Source of the DNA: Acidimicrobiia bacterium
GTDB lineage: Bacteria; Actinomycetota; Acidimicrobiia; Spongiisociales; ZC4RG35
Reading direction: 5' to 3'
Length of the DNA stretch: 39,571 nt
Assembly: GCA_025937235.1 (NCBI GenBank)
Contig: JAICRU010000023.1
Location: 1 to 39,571, forward strand
Every line of letters begins with the position of its first letter. Positions within the stretch are counted from its first letter, which is position 1. The notes beneath the pieces are model-generated. The model worked only from the letters and a program-made list of their open reading frames with translations. It did not search any database and was not told the origin of the DNA. The position numbers and the translations under genes were made by a program. This document shows, piece after piece, positions 1 to 8,620 of the stretch.

Positions 1-1
1 G

Positions 2-394
2 GAAGCCCCCGCCGCCATCCAGAAGGGGATGGAGACGGCGCGCCGCTCCATGGTCGAGATCCCGATGGCCGGACAGACAGTCGTGCATCAGGCAACCGGT
101 GAGCACGGCGCCTCCCGGGTCCTGATCAAGCCGGCCGCGCCCGGCACCGGTGTCATCGCCGGTGGCGCCGTCCGCCAGATCCTCGAGGCGGCCGGCGTGA
201 AAGACGCCCTGGCCAAGTCGCTCGGCTCGCCGACCCACCTGAACGTGGCGAAGGCGGCCATGAATGCCCTGACCGGGCAGCGCCGGCCCGATGAGGTGGC
301 CCGGCTGCGGGGCAAGCAGGCCGAAGACATCGTCCCGCCCGGCCTCCTGGCCGCCTACCGATCCACCGAGGCGATGCGGGCCCACTCCAAGTGA
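2..394 (+). CDS. rpsE: 30S ribosomal protein S5, 3' part
   Basis: C-terminal 130 codons of ribosomal protein S5; the start lies left of the window. The reading frame is open from base 2, so the in-window ATG at 29 is not the true start. The S5 C-terminal fold is recognisable from the glycine-rich segment PGTGVIAGGAVRQILEAAGV followed by a conserved THLNVAKAAMNAL-type helix. S5 lies at the mRNA entry site of the 30S subunit and contributes to decoding fidelity. It is followed after 6 bases by rpmD, the order expected in the spc operon. Identification is secure; only the left boundary is unknown. Confidence 0.97.
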   Translation, partial: EAPAAIQKGMETARRSMVEIPMAGQTVVHQATGEHGASRVLIKPAAPGTGVIAGGAVRQILEAAGVKDALAKSLGSPTHLNVAKAAMNALTGQRRPDEVARLRGKQAEDIVPPGLLAAYRSTEAMRAHSK

Positions 395-400
395 GGATGT

Positions 401-586
401 ATGGCTGACAAGATCGTGAAAGTGACCTTGAGGAGGTCGGTGATCGGCGAGAAGCCCAAGACCAGGGCGACCGTCGAGTCTCTCGGCCTGCGCAAGCTCC
501 ACCAGACCAAGGAGCACGTCGATTCCCCGACGCTGCGCGGGATGCTGCACAAAGTGCGGCATCTCGTCGAGGTAGAGGAAAGCTGA
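401..586 (+). CDS. rpmD: 50S ribosomal protein L30
   Basis: A 61-residue protein of the usual bacterial L30 length. It starts with a basic strand (KIVKVTLRRSVIGEKP) and contains the family signature around TVESLGLRKLHQTKEH, ending in the short RHLVEVEE strand. L30 is a small 50S protein without an essential catalytic role. It sits between rpsE and rplO, with gaps of 6 bases upstream and 1 base downstream, so it is part of the spc operon transcript. The ATG at 401 follows GTGAGGATGT, whose GAGG can act as ribosome-binding site while overlapping the rpsE stop. Confidence 0.97.
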   Translation: MADKIVKVTLRRSVIGEKPKTRATVESLGLRKLHQTKEHVDSPTLRGMLHKVRHLVEVEES

Positions 587-587
587 G

Positions 588-1049
588 ATGGCCGAAGCCA
601 AGAAACAACAACTGAAGCTGCACAACCTGCAGCCCGCCCCCGGGTCGAAGAGGAAGAAGATCCGGGTCGGCCGTGGCGAGGGGGGTCGGCGAGGCAAGAC
701 CGCGGGTCGGGGGACCAAGGGCCTCAAGGCTCGGAACACGCTGCGTCCGGGCTTCGAGGGTGGGCAGACCCCGCTCACGATGCGGATCCCCAAGCTGCCC
801 GGGTTCACCAACCCGAACAAAGAGGAGTTCGCCATCGTCAACGTCGCCGTGCTCGACGGTTTCGACAAGGGCGCCGAGGTGACACCTGACGAGCTCCGTA
901 GCCGCGGCCTGATCCGTCATCGGGGCCGGGTGAAGGTGCTGGCCGAGGGCGAGCTGAGCAAGCCGCTCACGGTCAAGGCCCATGCCTTCAGCGCCGCAGC
1001 CAAGAAGAAGATCGAGGACGCAGGGGGAACCGTTGAAGTCATCGACTGA
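588..1049 (+). CDS. rplO: 50S ribosomal protein L15
   Basis: A 153-residue L15. The N-terminal basic, glycine-rich tail (LHNLQPAPGSKRKKIRVGRG, then GGRRGKTAGRGTKG) threads through 23S rRNA. The globular C-terminus contains the usual LTVKAHAFSAAAKKKIEDAG segment. L15 is a late 50S assembly protein. The ATG is one base after the rpmD stop, so translation is likely coupled. It is the last ribosomal gene before secY, and the 65-base spacer to secY contains overlapping inverted repeats, described separately. Confidence 0.97.
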   Translation: MAEAKKQQLKLHNLQPAPGSKRKKIRVGRGEGGRRGKTAGRGTKGLKARNTLRPGFEGGQTPLTMRIPKLPGFTNPNKEEFAIVNVAVLDGFDKGAEVTPDELRSRGLIRHRGRVKVLAEGELSKPLTVKAHAFSAAAKKKIEDAGGTVEVID

Positions 1050-1064
1050 GGACAACCGGTGCCC

Positions 1065-1102
1065 CGTAGGTGATACGACCTACGTATCACGTGGAACGTA
1101 GG
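1065..1102 (+). promoter_or_regulatory. Overlapping, mutually exclusive hairpins in rplO-secY spacer
   Basis: Three perfect pairings compete here. CGTAGGT (1065-1071) pairs with ACCTACG (1078-1084). GTGATACG (1070-1077) pairs with CGTATCAC (1083-1090). CCTACG (1079-1084) can also pair with a second CGTAGG (1097-1102), just ahead of the secY ribosome-binding region. Because the arms overlap, forming one stem excludes another, as in attenuators or translational switches. There is no T-run, so this is not an ordinary terminator. Pairing is read directly from the sequence; any regulatory role is inference. Confidence 0.45.
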
Positions 1103-1114
1103 ACATAGAACGCA

Positions 1115-2428
1115 ATGCTCTCCATCTACAGAAACATGTTCAAGGTCCCGGACCTCCGGACGAAGATCTTCTTCACCCTGGCCATGTTCGGGGTGTATCG
1201 CCTCGGTGCCACGATCCCGGTGCCGGGCATCGATCTGGAGGCGGTCCGGCTCTTCCAGGACCAGCAGCAGGCAGGGGGCATCTACGGGCTGCTCAACCTG
1301 TTCTCCGGCGGTGCGCTCGAGTCGTTCTCGGTCTTCGCGCTCGGGATCATCCCCTACATCACCGCCTCGATCATCATGCAGCTGCTCACTGTCGTCATCC
1401 CCAGGCTGCAGGCGCTGCAGGAGGAGGGTGAGTCGGGCCGGAAGGTGATCACCCAGTGGACCCGCTATCTGACGGTGATCCTGGCCCTGATCCAGTCGAC
1501 CGGTTTCACCTACCTCTTCCACACCGGCCGCTTCACCGGTGGGATCGACCTGATCCCCAACTACACCCCGGGCCGGGTCATCCTCATCGTGCTGACCATG
1601 ACCGCGGGGACGGCGATGGTGATGTGGCTCGGCGAGCTCATCACCCAGCGCGGGGTGGGCAACGGGATGTCGCTGATCATCTTCGTCTCCATCCTGAGCC
1701 AGTTCCCGTTCGTGTTCAGCCAGATCTGGGGCCAGACCTGGGGTGCCGACCTGCCGATCCGGTTCGTCGTGATCATCGCCATCTTCCTGCTGATGATCGT
1801 GGCGATCATCTATGTCGACCAGGCGCAACGTCGGATCCCGATCCAGTTCGCCAAGCGGGTCAGGGGCCGACGGGTGATGGGCGGCCAGTCGACCTACATA
1901 CCGCTCAAGGTGAACACCGCAGGCGTGATCCCGGTGATCTTCGCCACCTCGGTGATGTTGATTCCCTCGCTGATCATCACCGCCATCCCCTCCGATGCCG
2001 CTTGGGTGCAGTCGATCTACCGGTGGATAGACCAGAACCTCGGTGGTGGCACGGGCGGGGTGAGCTGGTGGTATATCGCCATCCTCTTCGCCTTGATCAT
2101 CTTCTTCACCTACTTCTACACCGCCATCCAGTTCGATCCCGAGAAACAGGCGGAGATGATCCAGCGTCAGGGCGGGTTCGTGCCCGGTGTGCGCCCGGGC
2201 CGGCAGACCGCCAAACACCTCGGGTTCATCCTCAACCGGATCACCCTGCCCGGCTCGATCTTCCTCGCCGTGATCGCCATCCTCCCCGCGATCGCCGGGG
2301 CGGTGTGGGGAGTCAACATCGCCTTCTCGGGTGTCTCGATCCTCATCGTGGTCGGCGTCGCCCTAGAGACGATGAAGCAGATCGAGAGCCAGCTCACGAT
2401 GCGGAACTATGAGGGGATCCTGACGTGA
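1115..2428 (+). CDS. secY: Preprotein translocase subunit SecY
   Basis: 437 residues, the normal length for SecY. It forms the protein-conducting channel with SecE and SecG in the inner membrane. About ten hydrophobic segments alternate with loops. Family landmarks include TIPVPGID after the first segment, the plug-region LLNLFSGGALESFSVFALGI-type stretch, RGVGNGMSLIIF, and the NTAGVIPVIFA motif after the basic cytoplasmic loop (AKRVRGRRVMGG). The start at 1115 gives MLSIYRNMFKVPDLR, typical of actinobacterial SecY. Placement after rplO and before adk is the standard spc operon order. Confidence 0.98.
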   Translation: MLSIYRNMFKVPDLRTKIFFTLAMFGVYRLGATIPVPGIDLEAVRLFQDQQQAGGIYGLLNLFSGGALESFSVFALGIIPYITASIIMQLLTVVIPRLQALQEEGESGRKVITQWTRYLTVILALIQSTGFTYLFHTGRFTGGIDLIPNYTPGRVILIVLTMTAGTAMVMWLGELITQRGVGNGMSLIIFVSILSQFPFVFSQIWGQTWGADLPIRFVVIIAIFLLMIVAIIYVDQAQRRIPIQFAKRVRGRRVMGGQSTYIPLKVNTAGVIPVIFATSVMLIPSLIITAIPSDAAWVQSIYRWIDQNLGGGTGGVSWWYIAILFALIIFFTYFYTAIQFDPEKQAEMIQRQGGFVPGVRPGRQTAKHLGFILNRITLPGSIFLAVIAILPAIAGAVWGVNIAFSGVSILIVVGVALETMKQIESQLTMRNYEGILT

Positions 2429-2575
2429 GTGCCCGCCTCCCCTGTCGGAGGAGCCCTTCCTCAGCCCTGGAGCGGGAGCCTCTCCGGTCTCGGGTGCGAT
2501 GAACCGGCGTATCGCTGGGTGCCTGCACACGGGATCCCGGGGGTCGAGCGCCCATGACCTGGTGGGGGAGAGCCG

Positions 2576-3124
2576 GTGAGGGTCCTCTTCATCGGCCCTC
2601 CCGGAGCGGGCAAGGGAACTCAGGCGGCGAGGGTGGCCGAGCGTCTCGGTATCCCCCACGTCTCGACCGGTGACATGTTCCGCCATCACGTCTCCGCCGG
2701 CACCGAGCTGGGCCTTCGAGTGGACTCCATCATGAAGGCGGGCGACTACGTGCCCGACGAAATCACCGTCGAGATGCTCAGGGAACGGATCGCCGAGCAG
2801 GACGCGGTCGGCGGGTTCATCCTCGATGGCTTTCCCCGCACCGCCGGACAGGTCGAGGCACTCGACGGGCTGATCGGGAGCGAGGGCCTCGATTCGGTCG
2901 TGGTCTTCGAGGTAGGTGAAGACGAGCTCGTGGAGCGAATGCTGGGCCGAGGTCGCCCCGACGACACCGAGGACACGATACGAAACCGCTTCAAGGTCTA
3001 CCAGGAGCAGACCGAGCCGCTACTCGAGATATACCGCGAGCGAGGCCTCCTCGTCCCAGTCGACGGCATGGCGCCGATCGAAGAGGTCACCGAGCGGATC
3101 CTCTCTGCGCTGGGCCAGTCATGA
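2576..3124 (+). CDS. adk: Adenylate kinase, short-lid form
   Basis: Converts ATP + AMP to 2 ADP in the cytosol. The P-loop GPPGAGKGTQ is near residues 7-16. The NMP-binding segment HVSTGDMFRHHV and the motif GFILDGFPRT are intact. At 182 residues, with only a short turn (RGRPDDTEDTIRNRF) where long-form enzymes have the ~30-residue lid, it is the short type common in actinobacteria, without a zinc-lid. The start is GTG at 2576, preceded by GGTGGGGGAG. The 147-base gap after secY is the longest in the upstream operon and holds nothing I can name. The 3' end overlaps map by ATGA. Confidence 0.97.
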   Translation: MRVLFIGPPGAGKGTQAARVAERLGIPHVSTGDMFRHHVSAGTELGLRVDSIMKAGDYVPDEITVEMLRERIAEQDAVGGFILDGFPRTAGQVEALDGLIGSEGLDSVVVFEVGEDELVERMLGRGRPDDTEDTIRNRFKVYQEQTEPLLEIYRERGLLVPVDGMAPIEEVTERILSALGQS

Positions 3125-3915
3125 TCACCATCAAGTCGAAGCGTGAATTCGCCAAGATGGCGATCGCGGGCGCCACCGTCGCCGCTGTCCACGAGGCGGT
3201 CCGCGAGGCTGCGGCACCCGGCGTCTCCCTAATGGCACTCGAGGAGATATCTGCCCGGATCATCTCCGAGCGGGGATGCACTTCCTCTTTCCTCGGATAT
3301 CACGGGACCTATCCCGCCACACTCTGCCTCTCTCCCAACGACGTGATCGTTCACGGGATCCCATCCGAACGCCGTCTCGAGGAGGGGGACATCCTGTCGG
3401 TCGATGCCGGCGCCATCTTCGAGGGATTTCACGGCGATGCTGCTTTCACCATGCCGATCGGCGAGGTGAGCCCCGAGGCGCAACGTCTCATCGACGTCAC
3501 CGAGGAGGCGTTGTGGGCAGGGGTCCGACAGGTGCGCAAGGGGCGCCATCTCGGCGATATCGGCGCTTCGGTGGCAGCCATCGGCGAGGCCGGCGGCTAC
3601 GGGGTGGTCGAGGAGTACGTCGGGCACGGCATCGGCAGGCAGATGCACGAAGAGCCCCAGGTCCCCAACTACGGGAAGCCGGGGCAGGGGCTGAGGCTCC
3701 GCACCGGCATGGCACTCTGCATCGAGCCCATGTTCAACGTCGGGTCCCATCACACCTCGGTCGACCCCGACGGATGGACCGTCCGCACCGCCGACGGTTC
3801 GCTCTCGGCCCATTGGGAGCACACCGTATGCCTCACACCCGATGGCCCCCATGTGTTCACGGCCGGTGAGGAGCCCGTTCCGGTGGAATTTGAGCAAAGT
3901 GCAGCCCACAGGTAA
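3121..3915 (+). CDS. map: Methionine aminopeptidase, type I
   Basis: Removes the N-terminal methionine from nascent proteins. 264 residues, the type Ia length without an N-terminal zinc extension. The five metal ligands can be placed: Asp in ILSVDAGAIF, Asp in GFHGDAAFTM, His in YVGHGIGRQMHEEP, Glu in LCIEPMFN and Glu in SAHWEHTVCLT. The ATG overlaps the adk stop as ATGA, implying coupled translation. The spc-to-alpha order adk-map is standard, but the next gene is rpmJ rather than infA. Confidence 0.97.
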   Translation: MITIKSKREFAKMAIAGATVAAVHEAVREAAAPGVSLMALEEISARIISERGCTSSFLGYHGTYPATLCLSPNDVIVHGIPSERRLEEGDILSVDAGAIFEGFHGDAAFTMPIGEVSPEAQRLIDVTEEALWAGVRQVRKGRHLGDIGASVAAIGEAGGYGVVEEYVGHGIGRQMHEEPQVPNYGKPGQGLRLRTGMALCIEPMFNVGSHHTSVDPDGWTVRTADGSLSAHWEHTVCLTPDGPHVFTAGEEPVPVEFEQSAAHR

Positions 3916-4054
3916 TATTTCCATGTGTTGCGGCGCTTCAACGCGCCGTTCAGCGCGTATTCAGGCCAGGACGCACTCGTCCCCTAACCCTCGAGACCCT
4001 CGAGTCATCTGCCCGGGTCCGTTGATGATGGCCTGACGAGCTTTGGAGAAGATG

Positions 4055-4168
4055 ATGAAAGTAAGGCCTTCCACCAAGAAGATGTGTGAGAAATGTCGGA
4101 TCATCAGACGTCGTGGCCGCGTGTGGGTGATCTGCACCAACCCCCGTCACAAGCAACGGCAAGGATGA
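4055..4168 (+). CDS. rpmJ: 50S ribosomal protein L36
   Basis: 37-residue L36. It begins [20 protein letters not shown] and ends with [12 protein letters not shown]. The zinc ribbon is the four-ligand (C+) form: Cys11, Cys14, Cys27 and His32. L36 stabilises 23S rRNA in the 50S subunit. The ATG at 4055 is preceded by TTGGAG with about 7 bases of spacing; an ATG immediately upstream at 4052 is a possible alternative. It is separated from map by 139 bases, too few for infA, and lies 5 bases before rpsM. Confidence 0.95.
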   Translation: MKVRPSTKKMCEKCRIIRRRGRVWVICTNPRHKQRQG

Positions 4169-4173
4169 TCTGA

Positions 4174-4551
4174 GTGGCACGTATTGCAGGCGTCGACCTC
4201 CCCAGGGACAAGAGACTCGAGATCGGGCTGACCTATATCTACGGGATCGGGCTCACCCGAGCCCAGCAGGTGTGCGCCGAGACCGGTGTCGACCCCGACA
4301 CCCGGGTCCGACAGCTCACCGATGACGAGGTCACCCGCATTCGCCGCTTCATCGAGGCCAACTTCGAGGTCGAGGGCGACCTGAGGCGGGAAGTCCAGCA
4401 GAACATCAAGCGAAAGATCGAGATCGGCAGCTATCAGGGGATCCGCCACCGTCGCGGCCTCCCGGTGCGCGGCCAGCGCACCCACACCAACGCCCGCACC
4501 CGCAAGGGGCGTCGTGTGGCCATCGCCGGTAAGAAGAAGGTCACGAAGTAG
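4174..4551 (+). CDS. rpsM: 30S ribosomal protein S13
   Basis: 125-residue S13 of the 30S head, contacting the P-site tRNA and, through bridge B1, the 50S subunit. It has the N-terminal [13 protein letters not shown] signature, the helix-two-turn-helix segment [16 protein letters not shown], and the basic tail [17 protein letters not shown] followed by GRR and KKK. The start is GTG at 4174, five bases after rpmJ. It heads the alpha operon order rpsM-rpsK-rpsD-rpoA-rplQ. Confidence 0.98.
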   Translation: MARIAGVDLPRDKRLEIGLTYIYGIGLTRAQQVCAETGVDPDTRVRQLTDDEVTRIRRFIEANFEVEGDLRREVQQNIKRKIEIGSYQGIRHRRGLPVRGQRTHTNARTRKGRRVAIAGKKKVTK

Positions 4552-4565
4552 GAGTATCGAACAGG

Positions 4566-4961
4566 GTGGCTAAGCAGCAAGGCGCCAAAAGGGTCCGTCG
4601 TCGGGAGCGGAGGAACATCTCCCACGGTCAGGCTCACATCAAGGCGAGTTTCAACAACACGATCATCTCGATCACCGACCAGACCGGCGGCACCGTCGCC
4701 TGGACCTCGGGGGGCTCGGTGGGGTTCAAGGGCTCGCGCAAGTCGACGCCCTACGCAGCCCAGGTGGCGGCGGAGGAGGCGGCCCGCCGGGCCGGCGAGC
4801 ACGGGATCCGCAAGCTCGACGTGATCGTCAGTGGCACCGGCTCGGGTCGAGACACCGCGGTCAGGACGTTGCAGAACATGGGCATGGAGGTCACCTGGAT
4901 CCGTGACGTGACCCCGATTCCGCACAACGGCTGCCGGCCCAAGAAGAGACGGAGAGGCTGA
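4566..4961 (+). CDS. rpsK: 30S ribosomal protein S11
   Basis: 131-residue S11, located on the 30S platform near the E site. The core shows the family signatures [18 protein letters not shown] and [15 protein letters not shown], and the conserved C-terminus is [19 protein letters not shown]. The start is GTG at 4566 (VAKQQ) after GAACAGG. The stop overlaps the rpsD start (TGATG), indicating translational coupling. The lysine/arginine-rich N-terminal extension is normal for actinobacterial S11. Confidence 0.98.
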   Translation: MAKQQGAKRVRRRERRNISHGQAHIKASFNNTIISITDQTGGTVAWTSGGSVGFKGSRKSTPYAAQVAAEEAARRAGEHGIRKLDVIVSGTGSGRDTAVRTLQNMGMEVTWIRDVTPIPHNGCRPKKRRRG

Positions 4962-5566
4962 TGGCTCGTTTCACCGGCCCCCGTCACAAGGCGTGCCGAC
5001 GCGCCCGCACCCCGCTGTGCCAGTCCAAGCGGTGCCCCGTCGACCGCCGCCCCTACCCGCCCGGTCAGCATGGCCGCGGCCGTATCCGTGAGAGTGACTA
5101 TCTCGTCCAGCTCCGCGAGAAGCAGAAGCTCCGCACCATGTATGGCGTCCTCGAGAAGCAGTTTCGTCGGTATTACCAGGAGGCGGCCAGGCGCCCCGGG
5201 ATCACAGGCGACAACCTGCTCCAGCTTCTCGAGCAGCGGCTCGACAACGTCGTATGGCGCGCCGGTCTGGCCGCCACCCGTCCCCAGGCCCGCCAGCTCG
5301 TCAACCACGGGCATTTCCGGGTGAACGGGAAGAAGGTGGACATCCCCTCGTATCAGGTGCGCCCGGGCGACGTGGTCACCCTGAAGGACAAGAGCAGGGA
5401 TGCAATCGTCGTCCAGCACGCTGTCGATACTCAGGGACGCGAGGCTCCGGCCTGGCTCCGTGCCGATCTCGGCGAGCGGAAGGTGGATGTGATCGATCAC
5501 CCGAGAAGGGACCAGATCGACACCGCCATCAATGAGCAGTTGATCGTCGAGCTCTACTCGAAGTGA
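4961..5566 (+). CDS. rpsD: 30S ribosomal protein S4
   Basis: 201-residue primary 16S rRNA-binding protein. The N-terminal region carries Cys12, Cys20 and Cys25, indicating the zinc-binding (C+) form of S4. The central S4 RNA-binding domain is recognisable at ARQLVNHGHFRVNGKKVDIP. S4 also feeds back on the alpha operon in some bacteria; I did not see an obvious pseudoknot operator here. It overlaps the rpsK stop by one base and lies nine bases before the rpoA start. Confidence 0.98.
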   Translation: MARFTGPRHKACRRARTPLCQSKRCPVDRRPYPPGQHGRGRIRESDYLVQLREKQKLRTMYGVLEKQFRRYYQEAARRPGITGDNLLQLLEQRLDNVVWRAGLAATRPQARQLVNHGHFRVNGKKVDIPSYQVRPGDVVTLKDKSRDAIVVQHAVDTQGREAPAWLRADLGERKVDVIDHPRRDQIDTAINEQLIVELYSK

Positions 5567-5575
5567 GGTAATGCC

Positions 5576-6520
5576 TTGTTGATCGTTCAGCGCCCCCAGA
5601 TCGAAGAGGAGACGATCTCCGACATCAGGTCGAGAATCATCGTCGAGCCTCTCGAGCCTGGCTTCGGATACACCCTCGGCAACACCCTGCGCCGCACCCT
5701 GCTGTCGCGCATCCCGGGCGCCGCCGTCACCTCGATCCAGATCGAGGGAGTCGAGCACGAGTTCTCCACCATCACCGGTGTCGTCGAGGACGTGGTCGAC
5801 ATCATCCTCAACATCAAGCGCATCGTGGTCCGTCTCGAGGACACCGACACCCAGACCCTCTATCTGTCGGCCAAGGGCGCCGGTGAGGTCAAGGCCGGGG
5901 ACATCAAGCTCCCCGCCGGCGTCGAGATCGTCAACCCCGATCTTCACATCGCAACCCTCAGCGCAAGCGGGCGTCTCGAGATGGAGATGACCGTCGCCCC
6001 CGGTGTCGGCTACCGCACCGCCGACGGGAACAAGGGGCCGAGCTCGGTCATCGGGGTCATCCCGGTTGACTCGATCTTCTCCCCGGTCCGCAAGGTCTCC
6101 TACAAGGTGGAGAACACCCAGGTCGGCCAGATGACCAACTTCGACCGGCTGGTGATCGACATCGAGACCAACGGCGCCATCGAGCCCGGTGAGGCGGTGT
6201 CCTCGGCCGGCAAGACCCTGCGTGAGCTGATGGGCCTGTTCGCCGACATGGGTGAGGGTCAGGGTCTCGAGCTGGGCGAAGTCCAGCCCGAGTTCTCCGG
6301 TTCCCCCGACCTCGAGCTGCCCATCGAGGCACTCGACCTGTCGGAGCGTCCCCGCAACTGCCTGCGCCGTGCCCAGATCAAGACTGTCGGCGAACTGGTG
6401 GAGCGGACTTCCGATGATCTGCTCAACATCACGAACTTCGGCCAGAAGAGCCTCGAGGAGGTGACGGCCAAGCTCGACGAGCTCGGGCTGAGCCTGGCCG
6501 ACGCCGGAAGCAATTCCTGA
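5576..6520 (+). CDS. rpoA: RNA polymerase alpha subunit
   Basis: 314 residues. The N-terminal domain (about 1-230) dimerises and nucleates RNA polymerase assembly, with the conserved EPLEPGFGYTLGNTLRRTLL segment. The C-terminal domain (about 250-314) binds UP elements and activators, with LDLSERPRNCLRRAQIKTVG and LLNITNFGQKSLEEV. The start is TTG at 5576 with GAGG (5565-5568) about 7 bases upstream; an ATG at 5571 is out of frame. The stop overlaps the rplQ start. Confidence 0.98.
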   Translation: MLIVQRPQIEEETISDIRSRIIVEPLEPGFGYTLGNTLRRTLLSRIPGAAVTSIQIEGVEHEFSTITGVVEDVVDIILNIKRIVVRLEDTDTQTLYLSAKGAGEVKAGDIKLPAGVEIVNPDLHIATLSASGRLEMEMTVAPGVGYRTADGNKGPSSVIGVIPVDSIFSPVRKVSYKVENTQVGQMTNFDRLVIDIETNGAIEPGEAVSSAGKTLRELMGLFADMGEGQGLELGEVQPEFSGSPDLELPIEALDLSERPRNCLRRAQIKTVGELVERTSDDLLNITNFGQKSLEEVTAKLDELGLSLADAGSNS

Positions 6521-6870
6521 TGCCACGCCCCCGGAAGGGCCCACGCTTCGGGGGCTCGCCCTCGCATGATCGGAAGATCATGGCCAACCTCGCAATCGAG
6601 CTGTTCCTGCACGAGAAGGTGACGACCACCCTGCCCCGGGCCCAGGCGGTGCGGCCCCTGGCCGAGAAGCTGATCACCAAGGCCCGCAAGGGCGACCTTC
6701 ACGCCAAGCGGATGGTTATGAGGACCATCCCCAACCGTGAGGCGGTGGTCAAGCTCTTCGATGACGTGGCTCCCCGCTATGCCGACCGCGATGGCGGCTA
6801 CACCCGCATCACCAAACTCGGCCCCCGCCGTGGCGACGGCGCCGAGGAAGCGGTCATCGAACTGGTCTGA
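6520..6870 (+). CDS. rplQ: 50S ribosomal protein L17
   Basis: 116-residue L17. Its typical N-terminus is RPRKGPRFGGSPSHDRKIM, followed by the conserved TTLPRAQAVRPLAEKLIT. It ends with YTRITKLGPRRGDGAEEAVIEL. The ATG overlaps the rpoA TGA. It is the last gene of the alpha operon: a strong hairpin begins five bases after the stop and the next gene lies on the opposite strand. Confidence 0.98.
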   Translation: MPRPRKGPRFGGSPSHDRKIMANLAIELFLHEKVTTTLPRAQAVRPLAEKLITKARKGDLHAKRMVMRTIPNREAVVKLFDDVAPRYADRDGGYTRITKLGPRRGDGAEEAVIELV

Positions 6871-6874
6871 TAGC

Positions 6875-6902
6875 GCCGTCTCCCCCACGATGGGGGAGCG
6901 GC
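6875..6902 (+). terminator. Terminator hairpin after rplQ
   Basis: CTCCCCCA (6880-6887) pairs perfectly with TGGGGGAG (6891-6898) across a CGA loop. The stem continues through a one-base bulge as GCCG (6875-6878) with CGGC (6899-6902). No T-run follows, as is common for GC-rich actinobacteria. It sits between convergent genes (rplQ + and the membrane protein -), so it could stop transcription from both sides. Confidence 0.7.
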
Positions 6903-6927
6903 AGCGGAGGCGGCGGGTGAACCCCGA

Positions 6928-7590
6928 TCAGGCGACGACGCCGACCAGCAGGCCGGCAACGAATACGCCGCCACCGCCTAGGACCACCTGGATCGGGGTC
7001 ACCTTGTGATGGAGGATCCGGCGGGCGATGACACTGTCCAGCATGGTCACGCCGCCTATGAGCAGTGCGATCACGCCGGCGATCAAGAGCAGGTTCGAGA
7101 CCAGCTCGGCGAATACCACACAGAACGCGAGGAGACCGATCGCCGCGGCCACACCCCAACGGCTGAACACCCAATCGGGTGTCTTGTCCGGTAAGCGATC
7201 CTTGGCCTGGGCCAGGAGATGGTCGATCCGGGAATCACCCTTTGGCTTGGCCGGCTTTGGGGCGGCGGCGACAGGCCGGCTCGGCAGTGACGGCGACTTC
7301 TGGGTCTTGAGAGAGCGCTTGGCCCGGGGGAGGCGCTTCGGCTTCGGGGCATAGAACGCAGCCGCCTGGGAGAAGGCCTCGCGGTCGGGGAGGTCGAGGA
7401 GGAGCACCTCGCCCTCGGCCCTGACCCGGATCCCCTCCGGGACTTGGGCGATATCGATCGTGTCCATCGACCAGTCACCGATGGCGTGATCCCCGGACGA
7501 GATCTGGAGACGGCCATCGCTTAGCAGGACCGTCGCAGGCAGCGACTTACTGTCACCGGGCAACCGCAACGAGCCCTGGAACTGTCCCAT
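6928..7590 (-). CDS. Conserved membrane protein, function unknown
   Basis: 220 residues, not assigned to a named family. The first ~90 residues look like a compact beta-rich domain ([20 protein letters not shown] through [19 protein letters not shown]), suggestive of a small PH-like module. This is followed by a basic, proline/serine-rich linker (about 90-120) and two or three hydrophobic segments ([38 protein letters not shown] and [19 protein letters not shown]). The start at 7590 has no strong ribosome-binding site. It converges on rplQ and diverges from coaA. A cytosol-facing sensor or scaffold is possible, but no function is supported. Confidence 0.75.
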   Translation of the reverse strand: MGQFQGSLRLPGDSKSLPATVLLSDGRLQISSGDHAIGDWSMDTIDIAQVPEGIRVRAEGEVLLLDLPDREAFSQAAAFYAPKPKRLPRAKRSLKTQKSPSLPSRPVAAAPKPAKPKGDSRIDHLLAQAKDRLPDKTPDWVFSRWGVAAAIGLLAFCVVFAELVSNLLLIAGVIALLIGGVTMLDSVIARRILHHKVTPIQVVLGGGGVFVAGLLVGVVA

Positions 7591-7675
7591 CGCCCATTTA
7601 TCGGCCGAATCGGTCCGGGTATTAGGGGAATTTCTCGCACGAGGACGAAGCCGATCTCCGGGTACCCTGAGACCG

Positions 7676-8590
7676 TTGAGCCAACCCAGCTATCTCGATT
7701 TCACGAGTGACGAATGGGCCGCCCTCCGGGCCAACACCCCCCTGACGCTCACCCAACCAGACGTGGAGAAGATCCGGGGGATCAACGTCAATCTCGATGT
7801 CGACATGGTCGAGCACAGCTTCCTGCCACTGTCCAGGTTGCTCAACCTGCACTTCCAGGGGAGCCACCAGCTCGCCACCGTCACGGACACCTTCCTCGGC
7901 ACGCCGCCCCAACCCCGCCCGTTCGTCTTGGGTGTCGCCGGCTCTGTGGCAGTGGGCAAGTCGACGATCTCCCGTGTCCTCCAGGAGCTGCTCGCGCGGT
8001 GGCCACACCATCCCCGTGTCGAGCTGGTGACCACCGATGGCTTTCTCTATCCGAACGCCGTCCTCGAGGAACGGGGCCTCATGGAGCGCAAGGGCTTTCC
8101 CGAGAGCTATGACCGTCGCGCCCTCCTGGAGTTCGTGGCCCGTGCCAAGGCCGGGGCCGAGCACCTCGAGGTGCCGGTCTACTCGCACTTCGCCTACGAC
8201 GTGCTGGCCGGGGAGAGCCGAGTCATCAGCCGCCCCGACATCCTCATCCTGGAGGGTCTGAACGTCCTCCAGGCGAGAGGGGTCGGGGCATTCGTCAGCG
8301 ACTACTTCAACTTCTCCATCTTCGTCGACGCCGATCCCGAGGCCGTTCGCCGCTGGTACATCGAGCGATTCATCACCCTGCGTGATACCGCCTTCACACA
8401 ACCCGACGCCTACTTTCACCGATACGCCGACCTGTCAGATGAGGAGGCGGTGGCGGTGGCGTCCGGCATCTGGGCCAGGATCAACGAGGTCAACCTGTTC
8501 GAGAACATCCTCCCCACCCGGGAGCGGGCCAGCCTCATCTTGAGGAAGGCGCCCGATCACTCCATCGAGCGGGTCCGTCTTCGCCGCTGA
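7676..8590 (+). CDS. coaA: Pantothenate kinase, type I
   Basis: Phosphorylates pantothenate with ATP, the first and rate-controlling step of coenzyme A synthesis. 304 residues, typical of bacterial type I CoaA. The P-loop GSVAVGKST is near residues 89-97. The family motifs [21 protein letters not shown] and the substrate-side VYSHFAYDV are present. The C-terminus [17 protein letters not shown] is standard. The start is TTG at 7676 without a visible ribosome-binding site. A TACCCT box at 7663-7668 would place a transcript start within a base or two of it, so the message may be nearly leaderless. Confidence 0.96.
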   Translation: MSQPSYLDFTSDEWAALRANTPLTLTQPDVEKIRGINVNLDVDMVEHSFLPLSRLLNLHFQGSHQLATVTDTFLGTPPQPRPFVLGVAGSVAVGKSTISRVLQELLARWPHHPRVELVTTDGFLYPNAVLEERGLMERKGFPESYDRRALLEFVARAKAGAEHLEVPVYSHFAYDVLAGESRVISRPDILILEGLNVLQARGVGAFVSDYFNFSIFVDADPEAVRRWYIERFITLRDTAFTQPDAYFHRYADLSDEEAVAVASGIWARINEVNLFENILPTRERASLILRKAPDHSIERVRLRR

Positions 8591-8620
8591 CTTCCTGGGC
8601 CGGCCGGCCGATCTCACCGG

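Noticed and set aside
2429-2575. Possible small gene between secY and adk
   Set aside because: No frame with a start signal or recognisable product; probably spacer or promoter.
4751-6544. 597-codon open frame on the - strand
   Set aside because: It is entirely antisense to rpsK, rpsD, rpoA and the start of rplQ, which are certain; long antisense frames are common at this GC content.
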